Shown piece by piece: positions 30,341 through 40,500 of a DNA stretch of 64,000 bases. The DNA lies in contig JBAOHI010000094.1 in the NCBI GenBank assembly GCA_037045535.1, forward strand, positions 124,001-188,000, read 5' to 3'. Each line of letters begins with the position of its first letter. The stretch's first letter is position 1. The notes below the pieces were generated by a model. It did no database searches. It was given only the letters and a program-made list of their open reading frames with translations, and was not told the DNA's origin. Position numbers and translations under genes: made by a program. Source of the stretch: Competibacter_A sp037045535 (GTDB taxonomy: Bacteria; Pseudomonadota; Gammaproteobacteria; Competibacterales; Competibacteraceae).

Positions 30341-30511
30341 ATGCTGGACTGAAGGCAATGCGAGCTACGGAACCGGCCCGGCGAGGCAGTCTGTTGCCCC
30401 GCCGGGTGATCGACGGCGATCCGGTTACCCAAAGAAAATCAGGTTGCCGGCCGGGAAGGTTCAGAGTTTCTCCCAGGTAGTCGGAATCAACGCCTTGAAG
30501 AGGCTCGACGA

Positions 30512-31980
30512 TCAGAGCGCGCACTGGAGCGGTTTAGCTCTGCAGATCTCCTTGTTAAACCAAATCAGATCCTGTTGCCACTGAGCATTATCCGGTGATA
30601 CTTGGGTCAGGTGCGCCATGATCGTCTGGCCTTCTCCTAACGCCTTCAGCGCATTGGCCCTCTCTCCGGTCTTTCGGAATAGAGTTCCGATCTTAGCGTA
30701 AGACACCGACAGGTCGCGCTGCCAGCCGGCGTTGCCAGGGTCGGCCTGGGCCAGCCGCTCTGCGGATGGCGAGGCTGTCGCGGTAGGTCTTCAGCGCTTC
30801 CGGCAGATTGCCTTGCGCCACCAGTACGTCGCCGATCTTGCTCATACGACACCGACAGGTCGCGCTGCCAGCCGGCGTTGCCAGGGTCGGCCTGGGCCAG
30901 CCGGTCTCGGATGGCGAGGCCGTCGCGGTAGGCCTTCAGCGCCTCCGGCAGATTGCCTTGCGCCACCCGCACGTCGCCGATCTTGTTATACGACACCGAC
31001 AGGTCGCGCTGCCAGCCGGCGTTGCCGGGATCGGCCTGGGCCAGCCGCTCTCGGATGGCGAGGCCGTCGCGGTAGGCCTTCAGCGCTTCCGGCAGATTGC
31101 CTTGCGCCACCAGCACGTCGCCGATCCTGCTCATACGACACCGACAGGTCGCGCTGCCAGCCGGCGTTGCCAGGGTCGGCCTGGGCCAGCCGGTCTCGGA
31201 TGGCGAGGCCGTCGCGGTAGGCCTTCAGCGCTTCCGGCAGGTTGCCTTGCGCCACCAGCACGTCGCCGATCTTGCTCATACGACACCGACAGGTCGCGCT
31301 GCCAGCCGGCGTTGCCAGGGTCGGCCTGGGCCAGCCGTTCTTGGATGGCGAGGCCGTCGCGGTAGGTCTTCAGCGCTTCCGGCAGATTGCCTTGCGCCAC
31401 CCGCACGTCGCCGATCTTGTTATACGACACCGACAGGTCGCGCTGCCAGCCCGCGTTGCCAGGGTCGGCCTGGGCCAGCCGGTCGGCGATGGCGAGGCCG
31501 TCGCGGTAGGCCTTCAGCGCCTCCGGCAGATTGCCTTGCGCCACCAGCACGTCGCCGATCCCGATCCGTGCCCAGTAGATGAACCACGCTTGGTTCTCGG
31601 AGGCTGCAAGCTTGATGACACGCTTAAGGCGCGACTCGGCTTCTGGCAAATTGCCCCGTTTGAGCTGGAGCGATCCGACCCAGAACAGGCTTTCCAGATC
31701 GTCGGGATCGTTTTCGACGGACTTCGTGTAAGCGTCAAGCGCCCGCTTCGGGTCGCGCAGGCCGGCGATGGCGCCGAGGTTGCGATAGGCGATGGCGGCG
31801 GCGCGGGCGTTCTGCTTGGCCTGCGTCTCCCTGTCTGCGGCGACGTCGCGGAACAGCGCTTCCGCTTCGGCGATCCTGTTCTCTTTCAGCAGGGCCAGCG
31901 CCGTCGCCATCCGCTCGTCGCCCTCAGCCGCGCCCTGACTGGCGGCAGCGACGGCTTCGCCGACCGCTTTCTCGGCGCCC
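30512..31980 (-). pseudogene. TPR-repeat half of a hydrolase-TPR protein, frame broken several times
   Basis: This region continues the hydrolase gene at 31924-32997. It reads an alanine-rich linker, then SEL1/TPR-like helices, then a run of 48-residue kinesin-light-chain-like TPR units (GDVLVAQGNLPEALKAYRDG...), and ends ICRAKPLQCAL at 30512. Frame changes occur near CCC 31978-31980, 31275, 31130, 30843 and 30760, and each is one surplus base. Removing five bases restores one frame of about 826 residues for 30512-32997. Three of the breaks recur at the same place in different repeat units (GCTCATACG instead of GTTATACG). TPRs usually bind partner proteins. Confidence 0.7.
30715..31570. repeat. 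144-base tandem repeat coding 48-residue TPR units
   Basis: About six near-identical units of 144 bases, each with the block CGTCGCGGTAGG and ending at CGCCGATC(T/C)(T/C)TG (seen near 30832, 30976, 31120, 31266, 31410 and 31554). Three units are 145 bases long through one additional base at the same point. Sequence identity between units is very high, implying recent amplification or gene conversion. Confidence 0.88.
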
Positions 31981-32997
31981 GGTACCGAACTTGTCGCGCT
32001 TCGGGCGAGCTAGTTGCTGGATGAGCGCTTTCTGCTCATCCAGCTTGCGCTCGATGCTTCCCGTGTCGATCGGCGCGGGCGCAATGAGGGCTTGAACGCC
32101 CTTATAAGCGATCGTGCAGAGCAGAACCAGCAGCACAATCCGCAGCAGCTTCGGGACGATATTCCACGACCGCTCGAACTTCAGCGCGGGAAGCTGGGAA
32201 ATTTCGAAACCGCTCTGCTCGCTTAGCAGCAGTGGATTCTCGGCGACAAAGTCGCGGATGCGCGCATATTGCAACGCGGACCGATCCGCCGGTTTGACAA
32301 TGCCGATATGATCCGCGTCGATCGGAGTGGGAGGAAGGCCGGGCAATCCAGGGTCGGCGCTGGCCTCATCAACGATGACGCCCGCAGGCGTGCCTTGTGT
32401 TTCGTAGAAAACCCGATGGTGGAGGGTATCCCTCAATTCATTCGCCAGCCCTCGATAGCCCACGTTGATAGCCCGCAAGGTTGGATCGTTTGCGACCAAC
32501 GTCCTGGTTATCGAGGAAGGCCAGGCCAGGAATCGAAGTCGCTCCAACCAGCTACCCTGCCTCGATCCGGTGTGCGGGGTAGCCAGAAACACCACTTGGG
32601 TGATGCGATCCAACAGTGTGGCGGCTTCGGGCCGCTGCCCTTTCTGCCGCTGCAAATCCAGCATGATTTGCTTGACGAGCAGGCCGCCGAGACTGTGGCA
32701 GATAAAAGTGATCGGGCCATCGCGCAGACCGGCCTCGCCGAGCAGGCATTCGAGGATATTGACGGCACGGTCTTGCAACGGCATCGCTGTGCCCAGCCAA
32801 TTGGACGGCGGCGCTTCGTAACCGAGCGTATAGACGGCTAGCCCCTCGACATCCTGCGCCAGCCATAGCGGCCAGAACGAATCGTCGTCGGCCTTACGCC
32901 GCCACGTCGCGTAGGCATGACCTCCCAAGCCATGGACGAAAATAACGTTCGCTCGCGGCCGCCCTGACCAACCTGCTACCCTGATAATTCTTGACAT
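31924..32997 (-). CDS. Alpha/beta hydrolase with membrane helix (front part of hydrolase-TPR protein)
   Basis: The frame encodes about 357 residues. The alpha/beta hydrolase part (about 1-230) has the oxyanion HGLGGHAYATW motif, nucleophile elbow FICHSLGGLL and a later DADHIGI segment that supplies an Asp/His pair, as in PGAP1/SERAC1-like esterases. A membrane helix (about 290-308) precedes a short coiled coil. The last 30 residues are out-of-frame: the coding signal moves into the downstream TPR frame at CCC 31978-31980. The intact product would be a membrane-anchored lipase or esterase with TPRs. Confidence 0.8.
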   Translation of the reverse strand: MSRIIRVAGWSGRPRANVIFVHGLGGHAYATWRRKADDDSFWPLWLAQDVEGLAVYTLGYEAPPSNWLGTAMPLQDRAVNILECLLGEAGLRDGPITFICHSLGGLLVKQIMLDLQRQKGQRPEAATLLDRITQVVFLATPHTGSRQGSWLERLRFLAWPSSITRTLVANDPTLRAINVGYRGLANELRDTLHHRVFYETQGTPAGVIVDEASADPGLPGLPPTPIDADHIGIVKPADRSALQYARIRDFVAENPLLLSEQSGFEISQLPALKFERSWNIVPKLLRIVLLVLLCTIAYKGVQALIAPAPIDTGSIERKLDEQKALIQQLARPKRDKFGTGRRESGRRSRRCRQSGRG

Positions 32998-33196
32998 TTC
33001 AATCGAAGGTTACGCGGTAACGACATGATCGCCGAAGGCATCGTCGAGGTAAAGAGAGGCCGCGCGCGGTGCGGCAGCCGTCGCTCCCTACTGTAACCCG
33101 CGATAAACGCAGACAGAACGCCAAATTCAGGATAAAAGAGCCGGCACGCACCGAACGTTTTCAAAAGACTCAAGCGGTTGTATCGGCGCCATAAAA

Positions 33197-36100
33197 TCAG
33201 CTACTCACGCCGTCGCCTCGCCCTTCGCGCAATGCCGCCAACCAGGCTCGCACCCGCTTCTCCAGCCAGCCTCCTTTCTGACGCTGAGTCAGGGCTTGCA
33301 ACTCCAGGGCTGCTCGCTGGTGGCCGATGCGCTCCTCCGCCAAATCCCGGTAAATCCGGTCGGCAAGCTTGCGGCGCTTGACCGCGTCGCCGGCATCCAG
33401 AAACGCCTCAATGGTACCGAGCAACCGAGCCAATCTATCGGGCTGGCCACCGAGGTTGGTTTGCAGTTGGGTTTTCACCGCTGCCGCCGCCTGCTCCAAG
33501 CGGGATTCGATCAAGGTCAATTCCGCCTGAAACTGCTCGCTCTGCGCAACGGGGCGATGTCGGACTGTCGAAACCGTTTCCTGCACCCTCTGCTCGCTCA
33601 ACTGGCCGAACGCCTGAAGCCCAGCCAGTTCGCGTAACCCTTGCCGGGCCGTCGCCAGATCGGGATCACTCAGTCGCTGGCAGGCATCGTGGCAATCCTG
33701 CCACGCCTGCCAGCGATAGACGAAGTTCAGCCCCGGCCCCTTGATGTTCTGCATGCCCATGATGCGATTGAGCAGGCCCGGCGGAGTTTCCCGGACGATC
33801 CGGTCGATAATCTGCTCGCCGCTGGCGTGGGGGTCGCGGATCACCACCAGCTTGCGACTGAACCAGCGCCACAACTGATCGTGAAAGGTGGCCTCCAGCG
33901 CCGGCCGACCGGCGGGTTCGGCCGCTGCCACCCGCTCGGCCAGCGCCCGGTACTCTTCGTAACACTGGCCTTCCTCCAGCAGATGCGCGGCGATGGCCTC
34001 GCCGTGCTCCGCCGCGCCGGCTGCCGTCAGATAATCGCGCAAAGCGGCCGACTCCCGCCAAAACCCGGCCGGGGGCTCGGGAACGTCCGCAATGTCCAAC
34101 CCTCGCAACAAGGCCACCAAACGCTCGCGCAAATACTGTTCCTCGGTGGGAATCCGCTGCCAGCGCGCCTGCCGCTCCAAAATGCGCTCGGCGGACTCCG
34201 CCCCCGCCGTGGCCGGCCACAGGCGGAGCCCGGCGATATACGGCTCCCAGGCTTCGCGGATGTAGCCTTGCAGGCCGTCTAGGTTGGTGCCGATCAAAAA
34301 ATGCCGGTCGGCGCTGACATCGTTCACCAGGATGCCGGCGAACACCCGCGAGCGAGGAATGCGGTCGGCGCGATTGTTGACCACCGTGGTGATCCAGACG
34401 CTGGGTTCTTCGTAACGGTCCTGCCGGTCGAATCCCATGCGCACCCAGTTGTTCAGACAGCCGAAGCGCTCGTTGGCCGACATGCCGTTGATGAATTCCA
34501 GCCGCCGGCCTCGTACCCACGCCGCCGGGTATTTTTTCAGCACGCCGATGTCCATCACCACCCGGTCGGCCATTTCCTTGAGCGCGTAATCCCGCTCGAC
34601 GCCCAGTTCCTCAGCCAGCGCCAGTACCAGCGCGATGTTGTAGGGATGCTCCTCGTAGGGAAAGCGCGCCAGCACGTCCGGAGTCAACAGGCCGGCCTCC
34701 AGCCAGCCGACCGTCCGCAACCGGCTGCCCAAGCGTCCGGCGGCATCGCGCAAGATCGGCAGCATCTGCTCCTCGCTGGTCAACAGCGTCGAGCGCCGAG
34801 GAATGAAGTTGGTCATCACCTCCGGAATGTTGTAGCCGGCCGGCCCTTGCACATCCTCGTGATCCGGATAGGTGTTGGTGATGGTGGCCAGATCGTCGCG
34901 CATCCATTGCCGTTGCAGGGTAAAAACGTAAGCAGGGGTCAGCCCCATGCACTCCCACAGAAACACCTCGACATGCAAGTGCTCGCTCAGTCGCAGGACG
35001 TTGGCTTGTTCCCAGATGGTTGCTTTGTCGTAGGGGCGATACAGAAACATTTCCCGCAGCGTGCCGTAGGGATCGGCATGCAGGAACATCGCTTCGCAAC
35101 CGGTGGTCTTGGACATCACGCCGAAACCCAGGGCGTTGACCAGTGCCGCCTTGAGGCGCTCGGTGCCGGACTTGCCGCGCGTGCCCCAACCACCGATCGA
35201 CAGCGGCAGCCGGTTGCGCGCTCGTCGAATCAGCGCGTTGACGACGATATGGCGCCCAAAAAACAAACCACCGAGCGCCGCCAGAAACACGCCAAGGTCG
35301 AACAGCGAATTCTGGTAAACCGAGAAGAAGTAATCCCGAAACCGCTCCCAAAGGCTCGACCAATCGCCGAGCGGCCACAACGCCAGTGCCTGGCCAGAAC
35401 CAACCCACAAAGGCGCGGCCGCCGCCTCCTGAATGCCGGTCGATATCGCCACCGCACTGGGGGCCGGTTCGGGAAAAAACCGCTGTACCAACGGATCGGT
35501 GGTTTCGGGGAAACCCTCGGCGGCGGGATACGGGACAAAACGGATCGCGAACCCCAGTTGCGCGACCGCCGCCAAATAGCTGGACGGATCGGCCTGCGCA
35601 CCTTCCTGCCAGTTGCGCAACCGCGCGTAGCCGGCGAATCGCGCAGTCAGCACGGTTCGCGCCCACAAGCGCCGCCACAATGCCGGCGGCGCGATGATTT
35701 CGGTCACGCCTTCGCTGGTGTAGCGGCGCAATCGCCGATCCCACTGATCCAGGCAGGACAGCAACTCGTCCACCAGCGGCAGATAGGGTCGCCAACCGGA
35801 CTCGGTGCTGCAATACAGTGGCTCGCCGGGCACCTTGGTCTCGGCCAGTTCGGCGAGGATGCCGGAAGGCGCGTACAGGTTGCCGCGATACACCCGGCCC
35901 ACGGTATGCCGAAACGCTTGCCGCTTGTCGGTGGCGGGATGACGCAGCTCGTGCAGCCAGCGCCAGCTGCGGAATCGCAGCACTTGGCCGCGTGTCAGCC
36001 ACGTTCCCAGCCAACCGCGCGCGACTGTGCAGCCGTGATCGTCCTGCGCTAGCAGCGCCAGCAATCGACCCAGCGTCGCGTCCCCCACGGTCGCCAGCGC

Positions 36101-37567
36101 CCGCGACAGGCGCCGCCGCCGGCCGGCTGGAACGGCGGCCACTTCCTCCGCCAGCGCCGCCAGCCAGCGCCGCCGTTGAGGGTCGGCCCACGCCCACAGG
36201 CGCTCGCGGGCTTGCGCTGCCCAGCGTCGCGTCGCCGGATCGGCGGCGTGGCCGTGCAAATGCGCCACCGCCGGCAACAGGCCCATCGTCCAGCGGTCCG
36301 CTTCGGCTTCGCGTCCGTCCGCCAGCAGCTGGCGTTGCACCTGCCAGATCACCTGCAACGCGACTCGGGCCACCCAAGCGTCCCGCTCCTGGCCCAAGGC
36401 CGTCGCCACGCCCTCCAACAAGCTGTCGAACGACGTCGGTTCCACCAGCAGAGAAGTCACTTGCAGCAGCGCAGCAGCACGCACCGGGGGCACCGGGTCG
36501 GACAGGAGCAGTTCCCGCCAAGCGGGCAGAGCTGTCGCCGCCGGCATAGCCGGTAACGCCTCGGCCAAGCCCTGGCGGACGTAGGGGCTGGGATCCTGCA
36601 GCACCACGGGGAGCAGTGCCGCCAATTCCGGCAACCGTTCCAGATACTCGCCCAGTAGCAGAACCGCCCGGCGACGCACGAATAGATCGTCGCCCGTACC
36701 GGGCCGATCGAGCCGCGCCTTTAGAGCGGTCGCCAGCGAGGGCAGATCGAGATGCGGTAGCAGGGCCAAGGCTTCGGCCTGAATCCAGGTCATCCGTCGC
36801 TGGTCGAGCGCCGAACCGTAGATGTAGCGCAACGCCCCCTCGCTGACCGGCAGCTCGCGCTGATCCCCCGGCAACGCGCGCAGCGTCCGCGCCAGCGCGC
36901 GAAACGCCGCGACCCGGACGCGGGCATCGCCGTCGTAGGCGAGCAGCGGCAACAACAAGGGTTCCAGCTCCAGGCGCGGCCACAGCAACCCGTGACCCTG
37001 GCTCGGTCCAGCCTTTTCCAGCAACCGGGCGCCGATGACGCCGAGGCGTTCGAGGGCAAATGCCAGCCGGCGATCATGCGCAGCATGCCGGCGCTGATAG
37101 CGTTCCACCAGGGTGTCGTGGCCCAGCCAGCGCTGGAAAGCAGCGCGGTCGCCGGCCAATCGACGGCGGCTGGCACCGAGGGTTTTGGCGAAGGCTAGCA
37201 TGTGGTGCTGGCGCTCCTCAGCAGTGACCGCCCCCAGATAACGGCGATTGTAATCCGCGTAATCGAGCCGCAGGCGGCGAATCAAATCTTGCCGCTGGTC
37301 AAGTTCGTGGCGCAGGAAAACCAGTAGCCGATAGAGGAGAGCGAAGGGCGTCGCCCAGTCCGGCGGATCGTCCCGCACGCCGGGCCAGTCGCGCCGAAAA
37401 GCGCTCGTCAGTTCGTCCAGCAAGGTCCGGGACGCCCGCGCCAGAACGGGCGTCAAACCCTCTCGCAGGCAGGCTTCGATCTCAAGCCGCTCGAACGCCA
37501 GACGGAGACGCGGCGGTTCTACCCATTTGCGCCATTTTTTCGCGGCGGGTTGCGGTGGCACGGTCAC
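33197..37567 (-). CDS. HEAT-repeat protein fused to PgsB/CapB-like Mur ligase
   Basis: A 1456-residue protein, against about 390-400 for Bacillus PgsB. The N-terminal 500 residues are HEAT-like helical repeats. A membrane segment (about 745-765) leads into the ligase domain (about 775-1190). That domain has P-loop GTRGKSGTERL, SKTTGCEA, ECMGLTPAYVF, TNTYPDHEDVQGP, FINGMSANE and NNRADRIPRS, which correspond in order to PgsB motifs. A helical C-terminus (about 1190-1456) follows. PgsB activates gamma-carboxyl groups with ATP to polymerise glutamate; here the monomer is unknown. The GTG start at 37567 overlaps the upstream stop by four bases. Confidence 0.88.
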   Translation of the reverse strand: MTVPPQPAAKKWRKWVEPPRLRLAFERLEIEACLREGLTPVLARASRTLLDELTSAFRRDWPGVRDDPPDWATPFALLYRLLVFLRHELDQRQDLIRRLRLDYADYNRRYLGAVTAEERQHHMLAFAKTLGASRRRLAGDRAAFQRWLGHDTLVERYQRRHAAHDRRLAFALERLGVIGARLLEKAGPSQGHGLLWPRLELEPLLLPLLAYDGDARVRVAAFRALARTLRALPGDQRELPVSEGALRYIYGSALDQRRMTWIQAEALALLPHLDLPSLATALKARLDRPGTGDDLFVRRRAVLLLGEYLERLPELAALLPVVLQDPSPYVRQGLAEALPAMPAATALPAWRELLLSDPVPPVRAAALLQVTSLLVEPTSFDSLLEGVATALGQERDAWVARVALQVIWQVQRQLLADGREAEADRWTMGLLPAVAHLHGHAADPATRRWAAQARERLWAWADPQRRRWLAALAEEVAAVPAGRRRRLSRALATVGDATLGRLLALLAQDDHGCTVARGWLGTWLTRGQVLRFRSWRWLHELRHPATDKRQAFRHTVGRVYRGNLYAPSGILAELAETKVPGEPLYCSTESGWRPYLPLVDELLSCLDQWDRRLRRYTSEGVTEIIAPPALWRRLWARTVLTARFAGYARLRNWQEGAQADPSSYLAAVAQLGFAIRFVPYPAAEGFPETTDPLVQRFFPEPAPSAVAISTGIQEAAAAPLWVGSGQALALWPLGDWSSLWERFRDYFFSVYQNSLFDLGVFLAALGGLFFGRHIVVNALIRRARNRLPLSIGGWGTRGKSGTERLKAALVNALGFGVMSKTTGCEAMFLHADPYGTLREMFLYRPYDKATIWEQANVLRLSEHLHVEVFLWECMGLTPAYVFTLQRQWMRDDLATITNTYPDHEDVQGPAGYNIPEVMTNFIPRRSTLLTSEEQMLPILRDAAGRLGSRLRTVGWLEAGLLTPDVLARFPYEEHPYNIALVLALAEELGVERDYALKEMADRVVMDIGVLKKYPAAWVRGRRLEFINGMSANERFGCLNNWVRMGFDRQDRYEEPSVWITTVVNNRADRIPRSRVFAGILVNDVSADRHFLIGTNLDGLQGYIREAWEPYIAGLRLWPATAGAESAERILERQARWQRIPTEEQYLRERLVALLRGLDIADVPEPPAGFWRESAALRDYLTAAGAAEHGEAIAAHLLEEGQCYEEYRALAERVAAAEPAGRPALEATFHDQLWRWFSRKLVVIRDPHASGEQIIDRIVRETPPGLLNRIMGMQNIKGPGLNFVYRWQAWQDCHDACQRLSDPDLATARQGLRELAGLQAFGQLSEQRVQETVSTVRHRPVAQSEQFQAELTLIESRLEQAAAAVKTQLQTNLGGQPDRLARLLGTIEAFLDAGDAVKRRKLADRIYRDLAEERIGHQRAALELQALTQRQKGGWLEKRVRAWLAALREGRGDGVSS

Positions 37568-40500
37568 GGTGCGCGGTCCTCGCCCGGCGGTTCATCCATG
37601 CGGTTGTTGAACTCCAGCGGCAGCATCCGCTCGCGCAGGTCTCGGAAATCCACGGTGCCGGGCCGGAAATCCCGATAGCCTCGACCCCGGTCCGGGAACC
37701 ATTCGACGGACAACCAGGAGCCCCATTCACGGGAGTCAATGTCGTATCGCAATACCAGCCCCGCGCGCAGGCGTCCCTGATCACCCCCGCCGCCTTCCCA
37801 GAGCACCTCGCCCCGCAACTTGCCACTTTGCGAGGCTTCGGGCCGATTCCAATCATGGTCACCCTGCGCGAAATAGTACGTCCACTGGTAGGCGGCCTGC
37901 GCTTCCCAGTCGCCGAGCAATTGTTTCCAGCCCACAGTGGCGCTCGCGTGTTCCGGGTCGAAAAAATTCCAGTTTTCGTCCGAGGTTAGCGCCGCGCTGG
38001 TGTACCACAGCGTATCCAGCCAGGGTCGGTGCGTCAGCGTATCGGACAGCGCCAGCCCGCGCCGATGAAAACGCTTGTATTCGCTGAGCACATCCTGATC
38101 CACACGGCCGGGCTCATAGTCGTAGCCGGATTGCTGATGGAGATCCCGGTAAAAGAAACTCAGACCGGGCGCGTGCCAAGTCTTCGGGTCGATATCCCGG
38201 ACCTGCCAAACCAGGCCGCGCGTCGTCGCGTTCCAGGCCCAAGCCTCGGACTGCTGGGCGTACAGCTCCCCGCTCAACCGAAACGACACACCCGGCCATT
38301 CAGTCTGGTGTTGCCAGGAACCGAGCAAGCCGAACGTGGGGCTGCCCTCGTGGTGCAGGCGAAACAGCGCGTCGGCATCGTAATCATTGCGCCGCCACTC
38401 GTCGAAATAGCGGTAACCGAGCACGGTTTCCAGATATTGGTCGGGCGGTTGGCCGCTGCTGGTTTCATCGAGGGACGGCAGGGCGCGCGCCAAGGTCGTG
38501 CCCAGCGACCAACTGCCGTCCTCCTGTTCGCCCAAGGCATAGCGATCTTGCAGCACCCAGGTGCTCGGTGGTGGAACCGTCGAAACTTGAGCGGGTGCCG
38601 GTGGTGGCGGTTCCAGAGTCCAGCGCACCACTCGCGGGGGCGTTACCTCGCGCGGCGCGTCCAGAATCTGTAGGCCATGCAACCGATACAGCGCCTCCGC
38701 CCGACCCGGCGCCGGTCGCAACTCCAACGTGTTCAGGCCGGAACCGAGATACTGATAGCGGCTGTCGAGCTGACCGTCGCGCAGTTCGTCGATCCGCAGC
38801 CAAGCCGGTCCCATCACCGGTACCCGGAGCGGTTCGGCGGCGGTAGCGACCTGATAGAAGCGCCGGAGATCGTCGGTCACCGGACGCGCGGCATGGCCCC
38901 GCAATTCGCTGACCCGCGCTCGCAAGTATTGGTTAGCAACCGGCGCGACGATGCCGATGCGCAACACATGTTGGCCGGATGGAACCTGGAGGACGAACGA
39001 ATAGCTCGGGGCGTTCGGCGTAAGCGTGACCGACTGCTCCGGCTGCTCGTCCAGTCGATACCACGCGCTCAGCGGCTGAGAAGGTAGGTACCGCACGTCG
39101 GCCACGCGCAACTCCACCCGCAGCCGGGTAGGTGTCGGATTGGTGGTCAGCAATCCGAGTTGCTCCGTGCCGGCCAATACCTGTTCGTCCGACGCAACCG
39201 GAGGTGTCAGTGCTTTGCGGACCCGCAGAAAGGGTGATTCCGGTTGCCAGCCAGGCGTCTCGATGGAACGGATCCCGGCGCTTTGCGCGACGGCGGTCAC
39301 TGGTTCCCATTCGGCGCGTTGCCGCAGCCGGTGCAGCAACGCCTCCACGCCTGGCACCCCCGGCTGGGCCGCCACCCACTGCTCGGCTTCCGGCAAGCGC
39401 TCCGCCAAAGTAGCCGGCGCTTGCTCTACCTCCCAAAGCAAGGCGATCAAGCGTTGACGCAATGCCTGGTCGGCGGTCGGTGGCGACGTGGGCCAAGCTA
39501 AATCGGGAGGATTGAACTGAGCCAGCCGGTTCAACAACTCCGCCCGCGCGGCGGGCTCCAGCGAAACGGACGGCAGCGTGTACAGAGTCCGTGGCTCCAG
39601 CTTGCAACCCGTAACGACCTGAACCGGCAACCCGGCATTCGCCGGCCCGGTTTCCTGCGGCGCTTCATCCCGCCGGATGTGAAATTTCCCGAATGGCAGC
39701 CAACTCCAAGAGCCAGGTTCGTTCCGTTCCGGCTCACCGTAGGCCAAGCCGAGCGCCGCCGCGATCACCGAGGCCGGCGTCAGTTCTGGCAGAACCAGCA
39801 GTGGAATTTCCGGCCGCCAGATGGACGCTTGCACCAGCAATGGCCGCTGCTGGGCCGCGATTTCGACGACATGCCATCCCGGCCCGACCACGTAATCCAA
39901 GGTGTTCTGCCGGCCCGGCACTTCGGCAGCATCACCGACGACGAACAAGCCTTGGCTGGGTCGGTCAGCGTTGATCGGCAACCGTTCCACCCGGTCACCA
40001 TCGCGCAGCAACAACCAGTCATCCACCGCCGGCGGATCGGCGGCGCTGGCCGGATGAATCAAGCGCCCCTCGACGCGCAGCTTCGCGGGTCCGTAAATCC
40101 CCAATTTGACCGGCCGATCTGGCAGAGCACGGAACATTTGACCGAATCGGTCGCGATCCGGCGCGTACAGGGCGACGGCCCCCGCGTAGTCGTCGAGCAA
40201 GTGACTGGCATCCCGCCAGACGTGGACGCCGGGTTGCCGGGTTTGCCAGCGCGCCCAGTCGGCCACGGCGCGTTCCCGTACCGCTGGGTCGGAATCCCGC
40301 AGGCGGTCGCGGATGGCCAAGCCGGTTTCCAGAGCTTCGGCCGACTCCCGCCCGACGGCACCCGCTTCCCGCCACAGCCGCAAGGCTTCCCGATAATCGC
40401 CCCGCTGCTGGGCGCGATAACCTTCCCAAAGCCGGCGTTGTGCCGAATCGGGCCAGCGCGACAGAGTTTCCTCGAACACCTGCCACCAGCCAAGCTGATA

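Noticed and set aside
30715..31570. Possible CRISPR array
   Set aside because: The 144-base units are contiguous, coding and lack unique spacers; they encode TPR repeats.
34301..36052. Plus-strand open frame of 583 codons opposite the PgsB-like gene
   Set aside because: It is antisense to a gene with clear Mur ligase motifs. Its composition (Gln/Arg/His-rich, no domains) is typical of GC-rich shadow frames.
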